In this document: positions 49,861 through 59,618 of the stretch, one piece after another
Position numbering within the stretch: the first letter of the stretch is position 1
Layout of the letters: each line of letters begins with the position of its first letter
Origin: Ornithinimicrobium sediminis
GTDB taxonomy: Bacteria > Actinomycetota > Actinomycetes > Actinomycetales > Dermatophilaceae
Reading direction: 5' to 3'
Assembly: GCF_021272345.1 (NCBI RefSeq)
Contig: NZ_JAJSDQ010000005.1
Span: forward strand, 183,817 to 247,816
DNA: 64,000 nucleotides
Notes under the pieces: generated by a model
What the model was told of the DNA's origin: nothing
What the model saw: the letters and a program-made list of their open reading frames with translations, nothing else
Database searches by the model: none
Program-made: the position numbers and the translations under genes

Positions 49861-50628
49861 TCAGTCGTCCTCGAGCTCGGCCATGACCTCGTCGGACACG
49901 TCGGCGTTGGAGTAGACGTTCTGCACGTCGTCGCAGTCCTCGAGCGCGTCGACGACCCGGATCATCCGGCGGGCGCCGTCGGCGTCCAGCGGCACCTGCA
50001 TGCTGGGCACCATGGACGACTCGGCGGAGTCGTAGTCCAGGCCCGCCTGCTGCAGCGCGGTCCGCACCTGCACGAAGTCGCCGGGCTCGGAGATGATCTC
50101 GAACAGGTCCCCCAGGTCGTTGACCTCCTCGGCGCCGGCGTCGAGGACGACCTCGAGCAGGTCGTCCTCGGTGGTCTCCCCGGACTCCTGCTGCTTGGGC
50201 ACCGTCACCACGCCCTTGCGGTTGAACAGGTAGGCCACCGAGCCGGAGTCGGCCATGGAGCCGCCGTTGCGGGAGAGCGCGGTGCGCACCTCCATAACCG
50301 CCCGGTTCTTGTTGTCCGTCAGGCACTCGATCAGCAGCCCCACGCCGCCGGGCGCGTACCCCTCGTAGGTCAGCGCCTCGTAGCTCGCACCCCCGGCCTC
50401 GGCACCCGAACCACGCTTCACCGCGCGGTCGATGTTGTCGTTGGGCACCGACGACTTCTTCGCCTTCTGGATGGCGTCGTAGAGGGTGGGGTTGCCGGCC
50501 GGGTCCCCGCCACCGGTGCGCGCCGCCACCTCGATGTTCTTGATGAGCTTGGCGAACAGCTTGCCCCGCTTGGCGTCGATCGCCGCCTTCTTGTGCTTCG
50601 TCGTCGCCCACTTGGAGTGACCACTCAT
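49861..50628 (-). CDS. YebC/PmpR-family protein
   Basis: 255 residues, three-domain YebC fold: [50 protein letters not shown]. Members act as regulators (PmpR) or, as shown recently for some, help ribosomes through proline stretches. Which applies here is unknown. The ATG overlaps the pdxT stop (ATGA). Location next to ruvC and pdxT is conserved. Confidence 0.93.
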   Translation of the reverse strand: MSGHSKWATTKHKKAAIDAKRGKLFAKLIKNIEVAARTGGGDPAGNPTLYDAIQKAKKSSVPNDNIDRAVKRGSGAEAGGASYEALTYEGYAPGGVGLLIECLTDNKNRAVMEVRTALSRNGGSMADSGSVAYLFNRKGVVTVPKQQESGETTEDDLLEVVLDAGAEEVNDLGDLFEIISEPGDFVQVRTALQQAGLDYDSAESSMVPSMQVPLDADGARRMIRVVDALEDCDDVQNVYSNADVSDEVMAELEDD

Positions 50629-51308
50629 CGCTGTCCCTCTCCGTCGTCGTGTCGGCCAGGCACCGGGACGGCCTGGGGAGTCTCCTCGGGTCGGCTGCCG
50701 ATGCTACCCGCCTGGCGGACCAGGTCCACGAAGAAGGCGTGGACACGGTGGTCGTCGGTGACCTCCGGGTGGAACGAGGTCGCCACCAGGTTGCCCTGGC
50801 GCACGGCGACCACGTGGTCGGCGCCGTGGAAGGCGACCGTGGCCAGCACCTCGACCCCCGGTCCGACCTGCTCGACCCAGGGGGCACGGATGAAGACCGC
50901 GCGGTAGGGCCCGCCCTCCTGGGGGAGGCCGGTGACGTCGAGGTCGCACTCGAAGGAGTCGACCTGCCGGCCGAAGGCGTTGCGGCGCACGGTGATGTCC
51001 AGGCCGCCCAGGGTCTGCTGGTCCGGGTGACCGTCGAGGACCCGGTCGGCCAGCATGATCATGCCGGCGCAGGAGCCGTAGACCGGCATCCCCTGGGCGA
51101 TCCGGCGCCGCAGCGGCTCACGGAGGCCGAACACCCGGGTGAGACGGTCGATGGTCGTCGACTCGCCCCCCGGCAGGACGAGGGCGTCGACGCGCTCGAC
51201 CTCCTCGGCCCGGCGCACCGGCAGCGCCTCGGCCCCGGCCAGGGTCAGGGCCCGCAGGTGCTCACGCACGTCCCCCTGGACGGCGAGGACGCCGACGCGG
51301 GGCGTCAC
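50625..51308 (-). CDS. pdxT: Pyridoxal 5'-phosphate synthase, glutaminase subunit PdxT
   Basis: 227 residues. Glutaminase with [22 protein letters not shown], nucleophile C80 (GSCAGMIML) and the FHPE pair. It feeds ammonia to PdxS. GTG 51308 overlaps the pdxS stop by four bases. The C-terminal 25 residues are a variable tail. Confidence 0.95.
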   Translation of the reverse strand: MTPRVGVLAVQGDVREHLRALTLAGAEALPVRRAEEVERVDALVLPGGESTTIDRLTRVFGLREPLRRRIAQGMPVYGSCAGMIMLADRVLDGHPDQQTLGGLDITVRRNAFGRQVDSFECDLDVTGLPQEGGPYRAVFIRAPWVEQVGPGVEVLATVAFHGADHVVAVRQGNLVATSFHPEVTDDHRVHAFFVDLVRQAGSIGSRPEETPQAVPVPGRHDDGEGQR

Positions 51309-52213
51309 CACCCGCGGTCGGCCAGGCGGTGGGGCTGCGGGATGTCGTCGACGTTGATGCCGACCATGGCCTCCCCCAGCCCGCGCGACACCTGGGCGAG
51401 GGTCTCCGGGTCGTCGTAGAAGGTGGTGGCCTTGACGATCGCCTCGGCACGCGCCTGCGGGTTGCCCGACTTGAAGATGCCCGAGCCCACGAAGACTCCC
51501 TCGGCACCGAGCTGCATCATCATCGCCGCGTCCGCCGGGGTGGCGATGCCGCCGGCGGTGAAGACGACCACGGGCAGCTTGCCGGCGCGGGCGACCTCGC
51601 GGACGAGCTCGAACGGTGCCTGGAGCTCCTTGGCGGCGACGTAGAGCTCGTCCTCGGCCATGCTCTGCAGCCGGCGGATCTCGGCCCGGATGGTGCGCAT
51701 GTGCGTGGTGGCGTTGGAGACGTCGCCGGTGCCCGCCTCGCCCTTGGACCGGATCATGGCCGCGCCCTCGGTGATGCGTCGCAGCGCCTCGCCCAGGTTG
51801 GTGGCGCCACAGACGAAGGGGACGGTGAAGTTCCACTTGTCGATGTGGTGGGCGTAGTCGGCCGGGGTGAGCACCTCGGACTCGTCGATGTAGTCGACAC
51901 CGAGGCTCTGCAGGATCTGCGCCTCGACGAAGTGCCCGATGCGCGCCTTGGCCATCACCGGGATGGAGACGGCGTCGACGATGCCGGCGACCATGTCGGG
52001 GTCGCTCATCCGGGCCACGCCCCCCTGGGCACGGATGTCGGCCGGGACGCGCTCCAGGGCCATGACCGCGACCGCGCCGGCCTCCTCGGCGATCGTGGCC
52101 TGCTCCGGGGTGACGACGTCCATGATCACGCCACCCTTGAGCATGTCGGCCATGCCACGCTTGACCCGCGTGGTGCCGCTCTGCTGCTGGGGGGTGGACT
52201 CGATCGTGCTCAT
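51305..52213 (-). CDS. pdxS: Pyridoxal 5'-phosphate synthase, synthase subunit PdxS
   Basis: 302 residues, a beta/alpha barrel. D32 and K89 ([10 protein letters not shown]) are in the ribose 5-phosphate site, and the second lysine lies in [11 protein letters not shown]. It makes PLP from ribose 5-phosphate, glyceraldehyde 3-phosphate and ammonia. ATG 52213 has GAAAGG upstream. PLP supports GcvP and HisC in this window. Confidence 0.97.
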   Translation of the reverse strand: MSTIESTPQQQSGTTRVKRGMADMLKGGVIMDVVTPEQATIAEEAGAVAVMALERVPADIRAQGGVARMSDPDMVAGIVDAVSIPVMAKARIGHFVEAQILQSLGVDYIDESEVLTPADYAHHIDKWNFTVPFVCGATNLGEALRRITEGAAMIRSKGEAGTGDVSNATTHMRTIRAEIRRLQSMAEDELYVAAKELQAPFELVREVARAGKLPVVVFTAGGIATPADAAMMMQLGAEGVFVGSGIFKSGNPQARAEAIVKATTFYDDPETLAQVSRGLGEAMVGINVDDIPQPHRLADRGW

Positions 52214-52255
52214 CAAGGGGCCTTTCGACAGGGGTGTGGTGGTGTCCGACATCCC

Positions 52256-52261
52256 AGTCTA
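52256..52261 (-). promoter_or_regulatory. -10 element upstream of pdxS
   Basis: TAGACT on the minus strand shares its TAG with the stop codon of the upstream gene. TTGACG lies 20 bases upstream, a longer spacer than usual. This would give pdxST-yebC an internal promoter. Confidence 0.4.
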
Positions 52262-52759
52262 CGGGGCCTGCGGCCAGGCGTCGTCAAAGACCACCTTGCC
52301 GGGCAGAGGCCGGCGCCCGGCCAGGTGCAGCACCCGGACGACCCGCCGTCGGCGCACCTGCAGCGTGCGGTCGACGACCTCGTTGTGGAAGTGCCGGGCC
52401 AGCTGCACCCGTTCGGCGGCACCGCGCAGCGCGGGACCGGGCTCGGGGACGACCACCCGCAGCACCTCGGTCAGCTCGGTCTCGGCGGCACACCGCTGCG
52501 GGCTCCACTCCCCCGTCAGCGCCAGGGCCGCTCCGGCGGCGTCCAGCAGCAGGGCGGCGCTGGCCGGGTCGAGGTCGCCTCCGTAGGCGGCGTCGACGGT
52601 CGCGTCCGCACGCCGCACGACCTGGGCGTCCAGGGCTGCGGTCGTCGCGTTGTTCTGGGTGTGCAGCCGGTCCAGCCGCACCGCGGTGTACGACAGGTAC
52701 CACCCCACGGCGAGGAGGACCGCGAGCACGGGGCCGACGACTGCGAGCACGTCACCCAT
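52259..52759 (-). CDS. Membrane-anchored LemA-like protein (Rv2609c N-terminal type)
   Basis: 166 residues. One N-terminal helix (about 4-27, [20 protein letters not shown]), then helical segments [20 protein letters not shown] and [20 protein letters not shown]. The pattern recalls LemA and the first part of mycobacterial Rv2609c, which has a C-terminal Nudix domain; no Nudix box is present here. It overlaps pimA by eight bases, so a link to PIM lipid synthesis is likely by context only. Confidence 0.75.
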   Translation of the reverse strand: MGDVLAVVGPVLAVLLAVGWYLSYTAVRLDRLHTQNNATTAALDAQVVRRADATVDAAYGGDLDPASAALLLDAAGAALALTGEWSPQRCAAETELTEVLRVVVPEPGPALRGAAERVQLARHFHNEVVDRTLQVRRRRVVRVLHLAGRRPLPGKVVFDDAWPQAP

Positions 52760-53942
52760 GAGGCCTCCTGCGCCGGGGTCGTCGAGGGATGCGTCGCAGC
52801 ACGGGCACGTGGCGGCCCACGCTGCTGCCGTGGGCCCGCACGGAGTCGTAGACCGCCTCGATGTGCGGCACCACCCGGCCCCAGTCGAAGTCGGCCGCCC
52901 GCACCGGACCGCACTCCTGCAGCAGCCGGCGGCGCTCCGGGTCGTGCCACAGCGAGACCACCCGGGCGCCCAGCGCGTCGACGTCGCCCACCGGGAAGAG
53001 CGCGCCGTGCTCCTCGCCCTTGAGCACCGCCTCGAAGGCCACCAGGTCGCTGGCGACCACGGGGGCTCCCGCGCTGAGGGCCTCCACGAGGATGATGCCG
53101 AAGCTCTCGCCGCCGGTGTTCGGGGCGATGTAGAGGTCGCAGTCGGCCATGAGCCCGACCTTGTCCCGCTCGTCGACGGCACCCACCAGCACACAGGCCG
53201 CACGCACCTCGGCAGGCTGGTCCTCCAGCACCTCGGCCGCGTCGCCGGGACCGGCCACGACGAGCCGGGCACCGGGGCAGTCGGCCAGGATCCGCGGCAT
53301 CGCCCGCAGCAGCACCGACAGCCCCTTGCGCGGCTCCTCCACCCTGCCGAGGAAGAGCATCGTCGGCCCGGAGCCGGTCCGCACGCCCCGCCCGGCCCGC
53401 ATGACCGCGGCTCCGGCGAAGCGGCTGGTGTCGACCCCGTTGGGGATGACGACGCAGTCGCCCCCCAGCTGTTCCAGCACGGTGCGCCGTGCCTCCTCGG
53501 AGACCGCGATGCGCGCCGAGATCTTGTCCAGCCCCGGCTGCAGCATCGGACCCGCCAGGCGCAGCGTGCGTGACTTGATCTGGGAGCTGTGGAAGGTGGC
53601 CACGACCGGGCCCGCCATCGCCCACAGGGCGAGCAGGGAGACGCTCGGGCTGGCGGGCTCGTGGATGTGGACGACGTCGAAGCTGCCGTGCTCGACCCAG
53701 TCCCGCACGCGCGCGGCCACGTTGGGTCCGAAGGCCAGGCGCGCGACCGACCCGTTGTAGCGCACCGGCACCGCCCCCCCGGCACTCACGACATACTCCG
53801 GCAGCCTGGTCGTGCTCTCCGCCGGGGCGAGCACGCTCACCTGGTGACCGACGCCGATGAGGTGCTCGGCGAGCTCGCGCACGTGGATCTGCACACCACC
53901 GTGCACGTCGAAGGAGTAGGGGCTGACCAGGCCGACCCTCAT
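52752..53942 (-). CDS. pimA: Phosphatidylinositol alpha-mannosyltransferase PimA
   Basis: 396 residues, GT-B fold of family GT4. MRVGLVSPYSFDVHGGVQIH, FHSSQIKSR, the acceptor-site region, and the donor motif APNTGGESFGIILVEALSAG (E-x7-E) are present. It adds the first mannose to PI from GDP-mannose at the inner membrane face. A basic Arg-rich tail ends the protein. ATG 53942 overlaps the acyltransferase stop (ATGA). Confidence 0.95.
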   Translation of the reverse strand: MRVGLVSPYSFDVHGGVQIHVRELAEHLIGVGHQVSVLAPAESTTRLPEYVVSAGGAVPVRYNGSVARLAFGPNVAARVRDWVEHGSFDVVHIHEPASPSVSLLALWAMAGPVVATFHSSQIKSRTLRLAGPMLQPGLDKISARIAVSEEARRTVLEQLGGDCVVIPNGVDTSRFAGAAVMRAGRGVRTGSGPTMLFLGRVEEPRKGLSVLLRAMPRILADCPGARLVVAGPGDAAEVLEDQPAEVRAACVLVGAVDERDKVGLMADCDLYIAPNTGGESFGIILVEALSAGAPVVASDLVAFEAVLKGEEHGALFPVGDVDALGARVVSLWHDPERRRLLQECGPVRAADFDWGRVVPHIEAVYDSVRAHGSSVGRHVPVLRRIPRRPRRRRPHG

Positions 53943-54868
53943 GTGACCGGCTCCGGTGCCCCGACGAAGACCCGCTGCATCATGTGCCAGTCGGCCGTGT
54001 GCTCGGTCATCGTGACCGCCAGGGCGTCCACGCACTGCTGGGTCATGGCACGGATGCGCTCGGCCCTCGTGCCCGTCCCCGGGTCGAGCGCCTCCTCACC
54101 GAAGGTCACCACGATCCGGTATGCGGCAGGCCCGGCGGGACGGTCGGGGCGCAGCTCGTAGTGCACCGTGACCGGCCGCAGCGGTGCGCCGGTGCTCAGG
54201 GCGAGCGCGGCCGGGCCCGCGGCGACAGCCGCGCGGCGACCGCAGAGGTCGACCTCCACGCCGCTGGAGGACAGGTCACGGTCGGCGAGCAGCGGCACGA
54301 TGGCTCCCCCGCGGACCGCGTCCTGCAGCCGCTCGAACACCCCACGCTCGCCGGTCAACGGCAGGATCGTCATCCCGAGGCGTCGGCGGAAGGCGAGGAA
54401 CTCGGCATACAGCTCCTCGGGGCGCAGCCGCTCGGCCACCGTGGTCACCGGTGAGAGGTGACAGGTGGCCCAGGCGCCGGCGGTGTCCCAGTTGCCCAGG
54501 TGGCCCAGGAAGAACACCTGGCCCTGCCCGGCGGCGACGGCGGCGCGCACCGGTGCGTCCCCCACGCAGCGCACCCTGAGCGCCAGCTCGTCGGGGCTGC
54601 GGTCCGCGAGCCGGAAGGCGTCGCACCAGTAGCGCAGGTAGGAGCGCAGACCCGCGCGCACCAGGTCGTCCAGGTCGGCGTCCCGGAGCTCGGGACGCAC
54701 CACGGCGTAGTTCGACCGGAGCCGGTCGACCTGGCGACCTCCGCGCCGGTGCACCCGGGCAGCGAGCACGTCGAAGAGCCGGTAGGCCGCTCCCTCGGGC
54801 ATCAGCCGCACGACGCGCCAGCCCGTCCGGTAGGCGGTCAGCCTGGCCTGGTCCGCCACGGCGCTCAC
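53939..54868 (-). CDS. PIM acyltransferase (PatA-like, lipid A acyltransferase family)
   Basis: 309 residues. The H-x4-D active site is HLGNWD in FFLGHLGNWDTAGAWA (about 130). It matches PatA, which acylates the mannose of PIM1/PIM2 from acyl-CoA. A hydrophobic N-terminal segment aids membrane association. GTG 54868 overlaps the PI synthase stop by four bases. Operon order HIT-pgsA-patA-pimA is the mycobacterial Rv2613c-Rv2610c order. Confidence 0.92.
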   Translation of the reverse strand: MSAVADQARLTAYRTGWRVVRLMPEGAAYRLFDVLAARVHRRGGRQVDRLRSNYAVVRPELRDADLDDLVRAGLRSYLRYWCDAFRLADRSPDELALRVRCVGDAPVRAAVAAGQGQVFFLGHLGNWDTAGAWATCHLSPVTTVAERLRPEELYAEFLAFRRRLGMTILPLTGERGVFERLQDAVRGGAIVPLLADRDLSSSGVEVDLCGRRAAVAAGPAALALSTGAPLRPVTVHYELRPDRPAGPAAYRIVVTFGEEALDPGTGTRAERIRAMTQQCVDALAVTMTEHTADWHMMQRVFVGAPEPVT

Positions 54869-55476
54869 ACGGCCTCCCGAGTCTGGGCCCGCACCATCGC
54901 GGTGCGCTGCCCGATCGTGACCAGGCCGGCAGCCGCGAGCGCGGCGAGCACCGCCAGGAGCACCCACAGGGGCAGGAAGAGCCCGGTGAAGCCGGTCGCG
55001 GTGAGGACCACGAGGAGGCGGTCGGCTCGCTCGGCGATGCCGCCCTCGCAGCGCAGGCCCAGCCCCTCCGCACGTGCCTTGCTGTAGCTGGTCACGAAGC
55101 CCAGCACGAGGCACAGCAGGGCGAGGGCAGCGCCGAGCGGGCTGTCGCCGACCCCGGTGAAGTAGAAGAGCAGCCCGGAGAAGATCGCGGCGTCACCGAG
55201 CCGGTCCATGGTGGAGTCGAGCCACGCACCCCAGGCGGAGGACTGTCCGGACAGGCGTGCCATGGTGCCGTCCAGCAGGTCGGTGAGGCTGAACGCGGCG
55301 ATGACGACGCTGCCCCACCACAGCTGTCCGGCCGGGTAGAAGGTCAGGGCTCCCACGACCACGCCCAGCGTGCCGACGACGGTGACCGCGTCGGGGGTGA
55401 CCCGCAGCCGCAGCAGCAGCGCCGCGAACGGGGTGAAGACACGGGTCCAGAACACCCGGGCGTAGCGGTTCAGCAT
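54865..55476 (-). CDS. pgsA: Phosphatidylinositol(-phosphate) synthase, CDP-alcohol phosphatidyltransferase
   Basis: 203 residues with six membrane helices. Signature D-x2-D-G-x2-A-R (DLLDGTMARLSG) and GAWLDSTMDR complete the CDP-alcohol motif. In actinobacteria this locus makes PI phosphate from CDP-DAG and inositol 1-phosphate, the base of PIMs. It overlaps the HIT gene by seven bases. Confidence 0.93.
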   Translation of the reverse strand: MLNRYARVFWTRVFTPFAALLLRLRVTPDAVTVVGTLGVVVGALTFYPAGQLWWGSVVIAAFSLTDLLDGTMARLSGQSSAWGAWLDSTMDRLGDAAIFSGLLFYFTGVGDSPLGAALALLCLVLGFVTSYSKARAEGLGLRCEGGIAERADRLLVVLTATGFTGLFLPLWVLLAVLAALAAAGLVTIGQRTAMVRAQTREAV

Positions 55477-56036
55477 GGGTCCTCCGGCCAGGCCTGCACG
55501 ACCTGCCGCCGCACGTCCTCGAGCAGCATCGGCAGTGCCTTGGTCTGTCCGACGACGGGCAGGAAGTTCATGTCCCCGCCCCAGCGGGGGACGATGTGCT
55601 GGTGCAGGTGCGCGGCCACGCCGGCACCGGCGACGTCCCCCTGGTTCATGCCGATGTTGAACCCGCCGGGGCCGCTGGAGGTCTCCAGGGCCCGGAGCGC
55701 CGCCTTGGTCAGCGCGGTGAACTCGGCCGTCTCCTCGGGCGTGAGGTCGACGTAGAGGGGCACGTGCCGGTAGGGGCAGACGAGCAGGTGCCCCGGGTTG
55801 TAGGGGAAGAGGTTGAGCACCACGTAGCAGTGCTCACCCCGGTGGACGATCAGCCCGTCGGCGTCGTCCTTGCCCGGTGCGTCGCAGAACGGGCACCCCC
55901 GGCCGGCGTCCGGCGAGGGTCGCTCCCCCTGCACGTAGGCCATCCGGTGCGGCGTCCAGAGCCGCTCGAAGCCGTCGGGCACCCCCACGAGGTCCTCGGC
56001 GGCCTCGGTGCGGGCCGCCCCTCCGTCTCCAGACAT
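55470..56036 (-). CDS. HIT-family hydrolase/phosphorylase
   Basis: 188 residues. The HIT triad is in AAHLHQHIVPRW, and a Zn-type C-P-F-C pair lies near residue 48. It resembles the Ap4A phosphorylase (Rv2613c) subgroup that splits dinucleoside polyphosphates. ATG 56036 is chosen because it sits just after the -10 box at 56044-56049; the longer frame to 56117 is rejected. Confidence 0.92.
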   Translation of the reverse strand: MSGDGGAARTEAAEDLVGVPDGFERLWTPHRMAYVQGERPSPDAGRGCPFCDAPGKDDADGLIVHRGEHCYVVLNLFPYNPGHLLVCPYRHVPLYVDLTPEETAEFTALTKAALRALETSSGPGGFNIGMNQGDVAGAGVAAHLHQHIVPRWGGDMNFLPVVGQTKALPMLLEDVRRQVVQAWPEDPC

Positions 56037-56043
56037 GGGGCCG

Positions 56044-56049
56044 ATCCTA
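56044..56049 (-). promoter_or_regulatory. -10 element of the HIT-pgsA-patA-pimA operon
   Basis: TAGGAT on the minus strand, seven bases before the HIT ATG, implies a leaderless or nearly leaderless message. No clear -35. Confidence 0.45.
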
Positions 56050-56100
56050 TGTGCCGACACCCACGGGAAGCCTTCGACCGTGGTGTGCGTTGCCCCACGC

Positions 56101-56547
56101 ATGAGCCGCGAGACCACCGAGGACTACCTGCCGCCCGCCAGTGAGTGGGTGCGCCGCCAGCTGGACGAGATCGACGCAGCGGGGGGTGACACCCGGGCGG
56201 TGTCCATCCAGGACCGGCCCGTGGTGGTGGTCGTCATGCGCGGCCGCCGCACCGGTGGGCTGCGCCGCGTCCCTCTCATGCGGGTGGAGCACGAGGGCGC
56301 GTATGCCGCGGTCGCCAGCAAGGGTGGTGCCCCCGAGCACCCCGAGTGGCACCACAACCTCCTCGCCGACCCCGAGGTCGTGCTGCACGACGGCACCGCG
56401 CAGGTCCCGATGCGCGCCCGGGTCGTCGAGGGCGCCGAGCGCGCGGCCTGGTGGGAGCGGTCGGTGGCCGCCTTCCCGCCCTACGCGGACTACCAGCGCA
56501 GCACCGACCGGCAGATCCCGGTCTTCGTCCTCGAGGCGACGCGCTAG
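56101..56547 (+). CDS. Nitroreductase-family deazaflavin-dependent oxidoreductase
   Basis: 148 residues, split beta-barrel of the Ddn type: VVVVVMRGRRTGGLRRVPLM, VASKGGAPEHPEWHHNLLAD, ADYQRSTDRQIPVFVLE. Relatives use F420H2 as cofactor, so the organism probably makes F420. The substrate is unknown. The ATG has no strong ribosome site. Its TAG stop shares CTAG with the stop of the convergent GNAT gene. Confidence 0.9.
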   Translation: MSRETTEDYLPPASEWVRRQLDEIDAAGGDTRAVSIQDRPVVVVVMRGRRTGGLRRVPLMRVEHEGAYAAVASKGGAPEHPEWHHNLLADPEVVLHDGTAQVPMRARVVEGAERAAWWERSVAAFPPYADYQRSTDRQIPVFVLEATR

Positions 56548-57017
56548 CAGCTCGCCGGGAGGACCCGGCGCTGCTCGGGATGGACCCTCGCCCCGAGCTC
56601 GTCCAGCACGGTCGCGGGCACGCTGACCCCGGCGGCGACCTCCAGACCCGACCACCCCTGGGCGGTGGCCCAGCCGAGGGCGGCGTCCAGCAGGTCGCGG
56701 GCGACCAGCTCGCGGCGGCGCACATGCTCCTCGCCGGGCGGCCCGGCATACAGCAGGACCACGTCGGCCGGCGGTCGTGGGGCACCGACGCCGGGCGGCA
56801 GCGGCACCGGGAGCCTGAGCATCACCGTGCCGCAGTGCGTGCCGTCCACCTCGGCGACCCACTGCGGCAGCGCGGGGCCGGCGGCGAGCCAGGCGACGGC
56901 GAAGCGGTCGAGGTGGCCCGGCTCCGGTGTGCCCCCGGCCGCGCGGATCGCCTGGACGTGCAGGGCCCCTGCCAGCAGAGCCTCGTCCTCCGCCAGCCGC
57001 CGCACCCGCACGTCCAC
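56544..57017 (-). CDS. GNAT-like acetyltransferase
   Basis: 157 residues. WVAEVDGTHCGTVML is the typical GNAT beta-strand pair, and AGPPGEEHVRRRELVARDLL takes the acetyl-CoA loop position (weak R/Q-x-x-G-x-G/A). The C-terminal LGWATAQGWSGLEV fits. AGGAG five bases before GTG 57017 overlaps the thrS stop. The substrate is unknown; the call rests on pattern, not a strong motif. Confidence 0.68.
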   Translation of the reverse strand: MDVRVRRLAEDEALLAGALHVQAIRAAGGTPEPGHLDRFAVAWLAAGPALPQWVAEVDGTHCGTVMLRLPVPLPPGVGAPRPPADVVLLYAGPPGEEHVRRRELVARDLLDAALGWATAQGWSGLEVAAGVSVPATVLDELGARVHPEQRRVLPASC

Positions 57018-57025
57018 GCCCGCTC

Positions 57026-58999
57026 CTAGACCTGCACCCGGTCGCGCACGGCGGCCACGATCTCGGTGACGGCGTCGTTGACCGGCACGCCGTTGCGCTG
57101 CGACCCGTCGCGGTAGCGGAAGGAGACCGCCCCCGCCTCGGTGTCCTCGCCCCCGGCGATGAGCATGAAGGGCACCTTCGACCTCTGCGCGGTGCGGATC
57201 TTCTTGGGGAACCGGTCGTCGGAGGTGTCGACCTCGACCCTGATGCCCTGCATCCGCAGCTGCCGGGCGACCTCCTGCAGGTGCCCCTCGAACGGCTCGG
57301 CGACGGGGATGCAGGTCACCTGGACCGGCGCCAGCCAGGGCGGGAAGGCCCCGGCGTAGTGCTCCACGAGGACCCCGACGAAGCGCTCGATGGAGCCGAA
57401 CTTGGCCGAGTGGATCATCACCGGCTGCTGCCGGGACCCGTCCGCCGCCTGGTACTCCAGGCCGAACCGCTCCGGCTGGTTGAAGTCGAGCTGCACCGTC
57501 GACATCTGCCAGGTGCGCCCGATCGCGTCGCGCGCCTGCACCGAGATCTTCGGCCCGTAGAACGCGGCGCCACCGGGGTCCGGCACCAGCTCGAGACCGC
57601 TCTCGACGGCGACCTGGCGCAGCACCTCGGTGGCCTCCTCCCACTGCTCGTCGGAGCCGATGAACTTCTCCGAGTCCCCGCGGGTGGACAGCTCGAGGTA
57701 GTAGTCGTCCAGCCCGAAGTCCTTCAGCAGCCCGAGCACGAAGGTGAGCAGGTGGCGGATCTCGTCGGGCGCCTGCTCGGTGGTCACGTAGGAGTGCGAG
57801 TCGTCCATGGTCATGCCGCGCACCCGGGTAAGGCCGTGGACCACCCCGGACTTCTCGTTGCGGTAGACCGACCCGAACTCGAACAGCCGCAGCGGGAGCT
57901 CGCGGTAGGAGCGTCCCCGGGACCGGTAGATGAGGTTGTGCATGGGGCAGTTCATGGCCTTGAGGTAGTAGGCGCTGCCGTCCTGCTCCATCGGCGGGAA
58001 CATCGTGTCCTTGTAGTAGGGCAGGTGTCCCGAGGTGTGGAACAGGCCCTCCTTGGAGATGTGGGGGGTGCCGACGTACTCGAAGCCCTCCTCGATGTGG
58101 CGGCGACGGACGTAGTCCTCCATCTCCCGCTTCAGCACCCCGCCCTTGGGGTGGAAGACCGGCAGCCCGGAGCCGAGCTCGTCCGGGAACGAGTAGAGGT
58201 CGAGCTCCACGCCGAGCCTGCGGTGGTCACGGCGCTCGGCCTCCGCCAGGCGCTCCAGGTATGCCGTGAGCTCGGCCTTGCTGGGCCAGGCGGTGCCGTA
58301 GATGCGCTGCAGCTGCGGGTTGGCCTCGCTCCCCCGCCAGTAGGCGGCGGCGCTGCGCATGAGCTTGAAGGCGTTGCCGATGATCCTGGTGTCGGGCAGG
58401 TGCGGCCCGCGGCACAGGTCGCCCCACACGGCGGCGCCGGTGCGGTCGAGGTTGTCGTAGACGGTCAGCTCGGCGCCGCCGACCTCCACCGAGGCACCTT
58501 CGGCCGCGTCCTCCGCCCCGCCGCCCTTGAGCCCGATGAGCTCGAGCTTGTACGGCTCCTGGGCGAGCTCGGCACGGGCCTCGTCATCGGAGACCGGCCG
58601 CCGGCGGAACGTCTGGCCCGTGTTGATGATCCGCTGCATCGCCTTCTCGAGGCGCTTGAGGTCCTCGGGGGTGAACGGCTCGGCGACGTCGAAGTCGTAG
58701 TAGAAGCCATCACGCACCGGCGGTCCGATGCCGAGCCTGGCCTCGGGGAAGGCCTGCTGGACTGCCTGGGCGAGCACGTGCGCGCAGGAGTGGCGGAGCA
58801 CGTCGAGCCCGTCCGGAGAGTCGACGGTCACCGGCTCCACCGACGCCCCGTCGGCCACCTCGTGCGACAGGTCGCGCAGCTCACCGTCCACCCGGGCGAC
58901 GACCACGGCGCGGTCGCCGGCGAAGAGCTCGCCCGCCGTCGTGCCCCGGTCGACCGTCTGCTCGGTCCCGTCGACGGTCACGCTGATCTGGGCAGGCAC
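57026..58999 (-). CDS. thrS: Threonine--tRNA ligase
   Basis: 657 residues. TGS domain (1-62), editing domain (about 65-230, [20 protein letters not shown]), class II core with zinc ligands in [28 protein letters not shown] and [11 protein letters not shown], and a C-terminal anticodon domain. GTG 58999 has GAGGAG five bases upstream. A TAGCAT -10-like box lies at 59040-59045. Confidence 0.97.
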   Translation of the reverse strand: MPAQISVTVDGTEQTVDRGTTAGELFAGDRAVVVARVDGELRDLSHEVADGASVEPVTVDSPDGLDVLRHSCAHVLAQAVQQAFPEARLGIGPPVRDGFYYDFDVAEPFTPEDLKRLEKAMQRIINTGQTFRRRPVSDDEARAELAQEPYKLELIGLKGGGAEDAAEGASVEVGGAELTVYDNLDRTGAAVWGDLCRGPHLPDTRIIGNAFKLMRSAAAYWRGSEANPQLQRIYGTAWPSKAELTAYLERLAEAERRDHRRLGVELDLYSFPDELGSGLPVFHPKGGVLKREMEDYVRRRHIEEGFEYVGTPHISKEGLFHTSGHLPYYKDTMFPPMEQDGSAYYLKAMNCPMHNLIYRSRGRSYRELPLRLFEFGSVYRNEKSGVVHGLTRVRGMTMDDSHSYVTTEQAPDEIRHLLTFVLGLLKDFGLDDYYLELSTRGDSEKFIGSDEQWEEATEVLRQVAVESGLELVPDPGGAAFYGPKISVQARDAIGRTWQMSTVQLDFNQPERFGLEYQAADGSRQQPVMIHSAKFGSIERFVGVLVEHYAGAFPPWLAPVQVTCIPVAEPFEGHLQEVARQLRMQGIRVEVDTSDDRFPKKIRTAQRSKVPFMLIAGGEDTEAGAVSFRYRDGSQRNGVPVNDAVTEIVAAVRDRVQV

Positions 59000-59077
59000 G
59001 CTGGCTCCTCGTGTGGTGGTGCGGGTCGGCTACCGGCCGATGCTATCGCTCCATGCGGCAGGGGCGCGGCGGGCGAT

Positions 59078-59111
59078 CACCCGTGACGGGTGAGGCGGGG
59101 TGTCCCCGCCT
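59078..59111. promoter_or_regulatory. Two adjacent palindromes in the thrS / DUF7144 divergent gap
   Basis: CACCCGT-G-ACGGGTG (59078-59092) and AGGCGGGG-TGT-CCCCGCCT (59093-59111) are perfect inverted repeats, back to back, between divergent start codons. They may be operators or a hairpin in the leader of either gene. No T-run follows. Confidence 0.45.
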
Positions 59112-59166
59112 GGGTGCAGCATCGACCCGTAGCCGGCTGCACGGCCGGCCTTGGACGGAGGACACG

Positions 59167-59592
59167 ATGAGCACTCAACAGATGGGCACGGCCGGACCGA
59201 ACACCTCCCGCATGACGGGATGGGTCGGCTGGATCGCCTTCGCCGCCATCATGATGCTGATGACCGGGACGTTCAACGTCATCAGCGGCCTGGCGGCCGT
59301 CTTCAACGACGAGGTCTTCGTCGCCGGTCCCGAAACGATCGTGCTGCTCGACCTGACCGCCTGGGGATGGGTCCACATCTTCCTGGGCCTGGCCGTCGCC
59401 GGCACGGGTCTGGCCTTGATGTCCGGTCAGATGTGGGCTCGCGTGGTCGCGGTGGGCCTGGTCATGCTCAACATGGTCACCCAGCTCCTGCTCCTGCCCG
59501 CCTACCCGTGGTGGGCCGTCATCATCCTGGCTGTCGACACCGTGGTGCTGTGGGCCATCATCGTCCATGGGGACGAGGCGAAGGCCCTCTGA
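59167..59592 (+). CDS. DUF7144-type four-helix membrane protein
   Basis: 141 residues with four membrane helices (about 20-42, 62-82, 85-105, 110-130) and a short charged tail. GWVGWIAFAAIMMLMTGTFN and LTAWGWVHIFLGLAVAGTG are typical of a family common in actinobacteria with no known role. GGAGG lies six bases upstream. It precedes the HerA-type ATPase by 26 bases, so they are likely co-transcribed. Confidence 0.82.
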   Translation: MSTQQMGTAGPNTSRMTGWVGWIAFAAIMMLMTGTFNVISGLAAVFNDEVFVAGPETIVLLDLTAWGWVHIFLGLAVAGTGLALMSGQMWARVVAVGLVMLNMVTQLLLLPAYPWWAVIILAVDTVVLWAIIVHGDEAKAL

Positions 59593-59618
59593 CCACACCT
59601 CGCGAAAGGCGGGCCCTG

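Noticed and set aside
56927..59086. 719-codon plus-strand open frame opposite thrS
   Set aside because: It is the reverse-strand image of thrS, with no recognisable domain.
59000..59166. T-box leader for thrS
   Set aside because: No T-box consensus or specifier-loop structure is visible; only simple palindromes.
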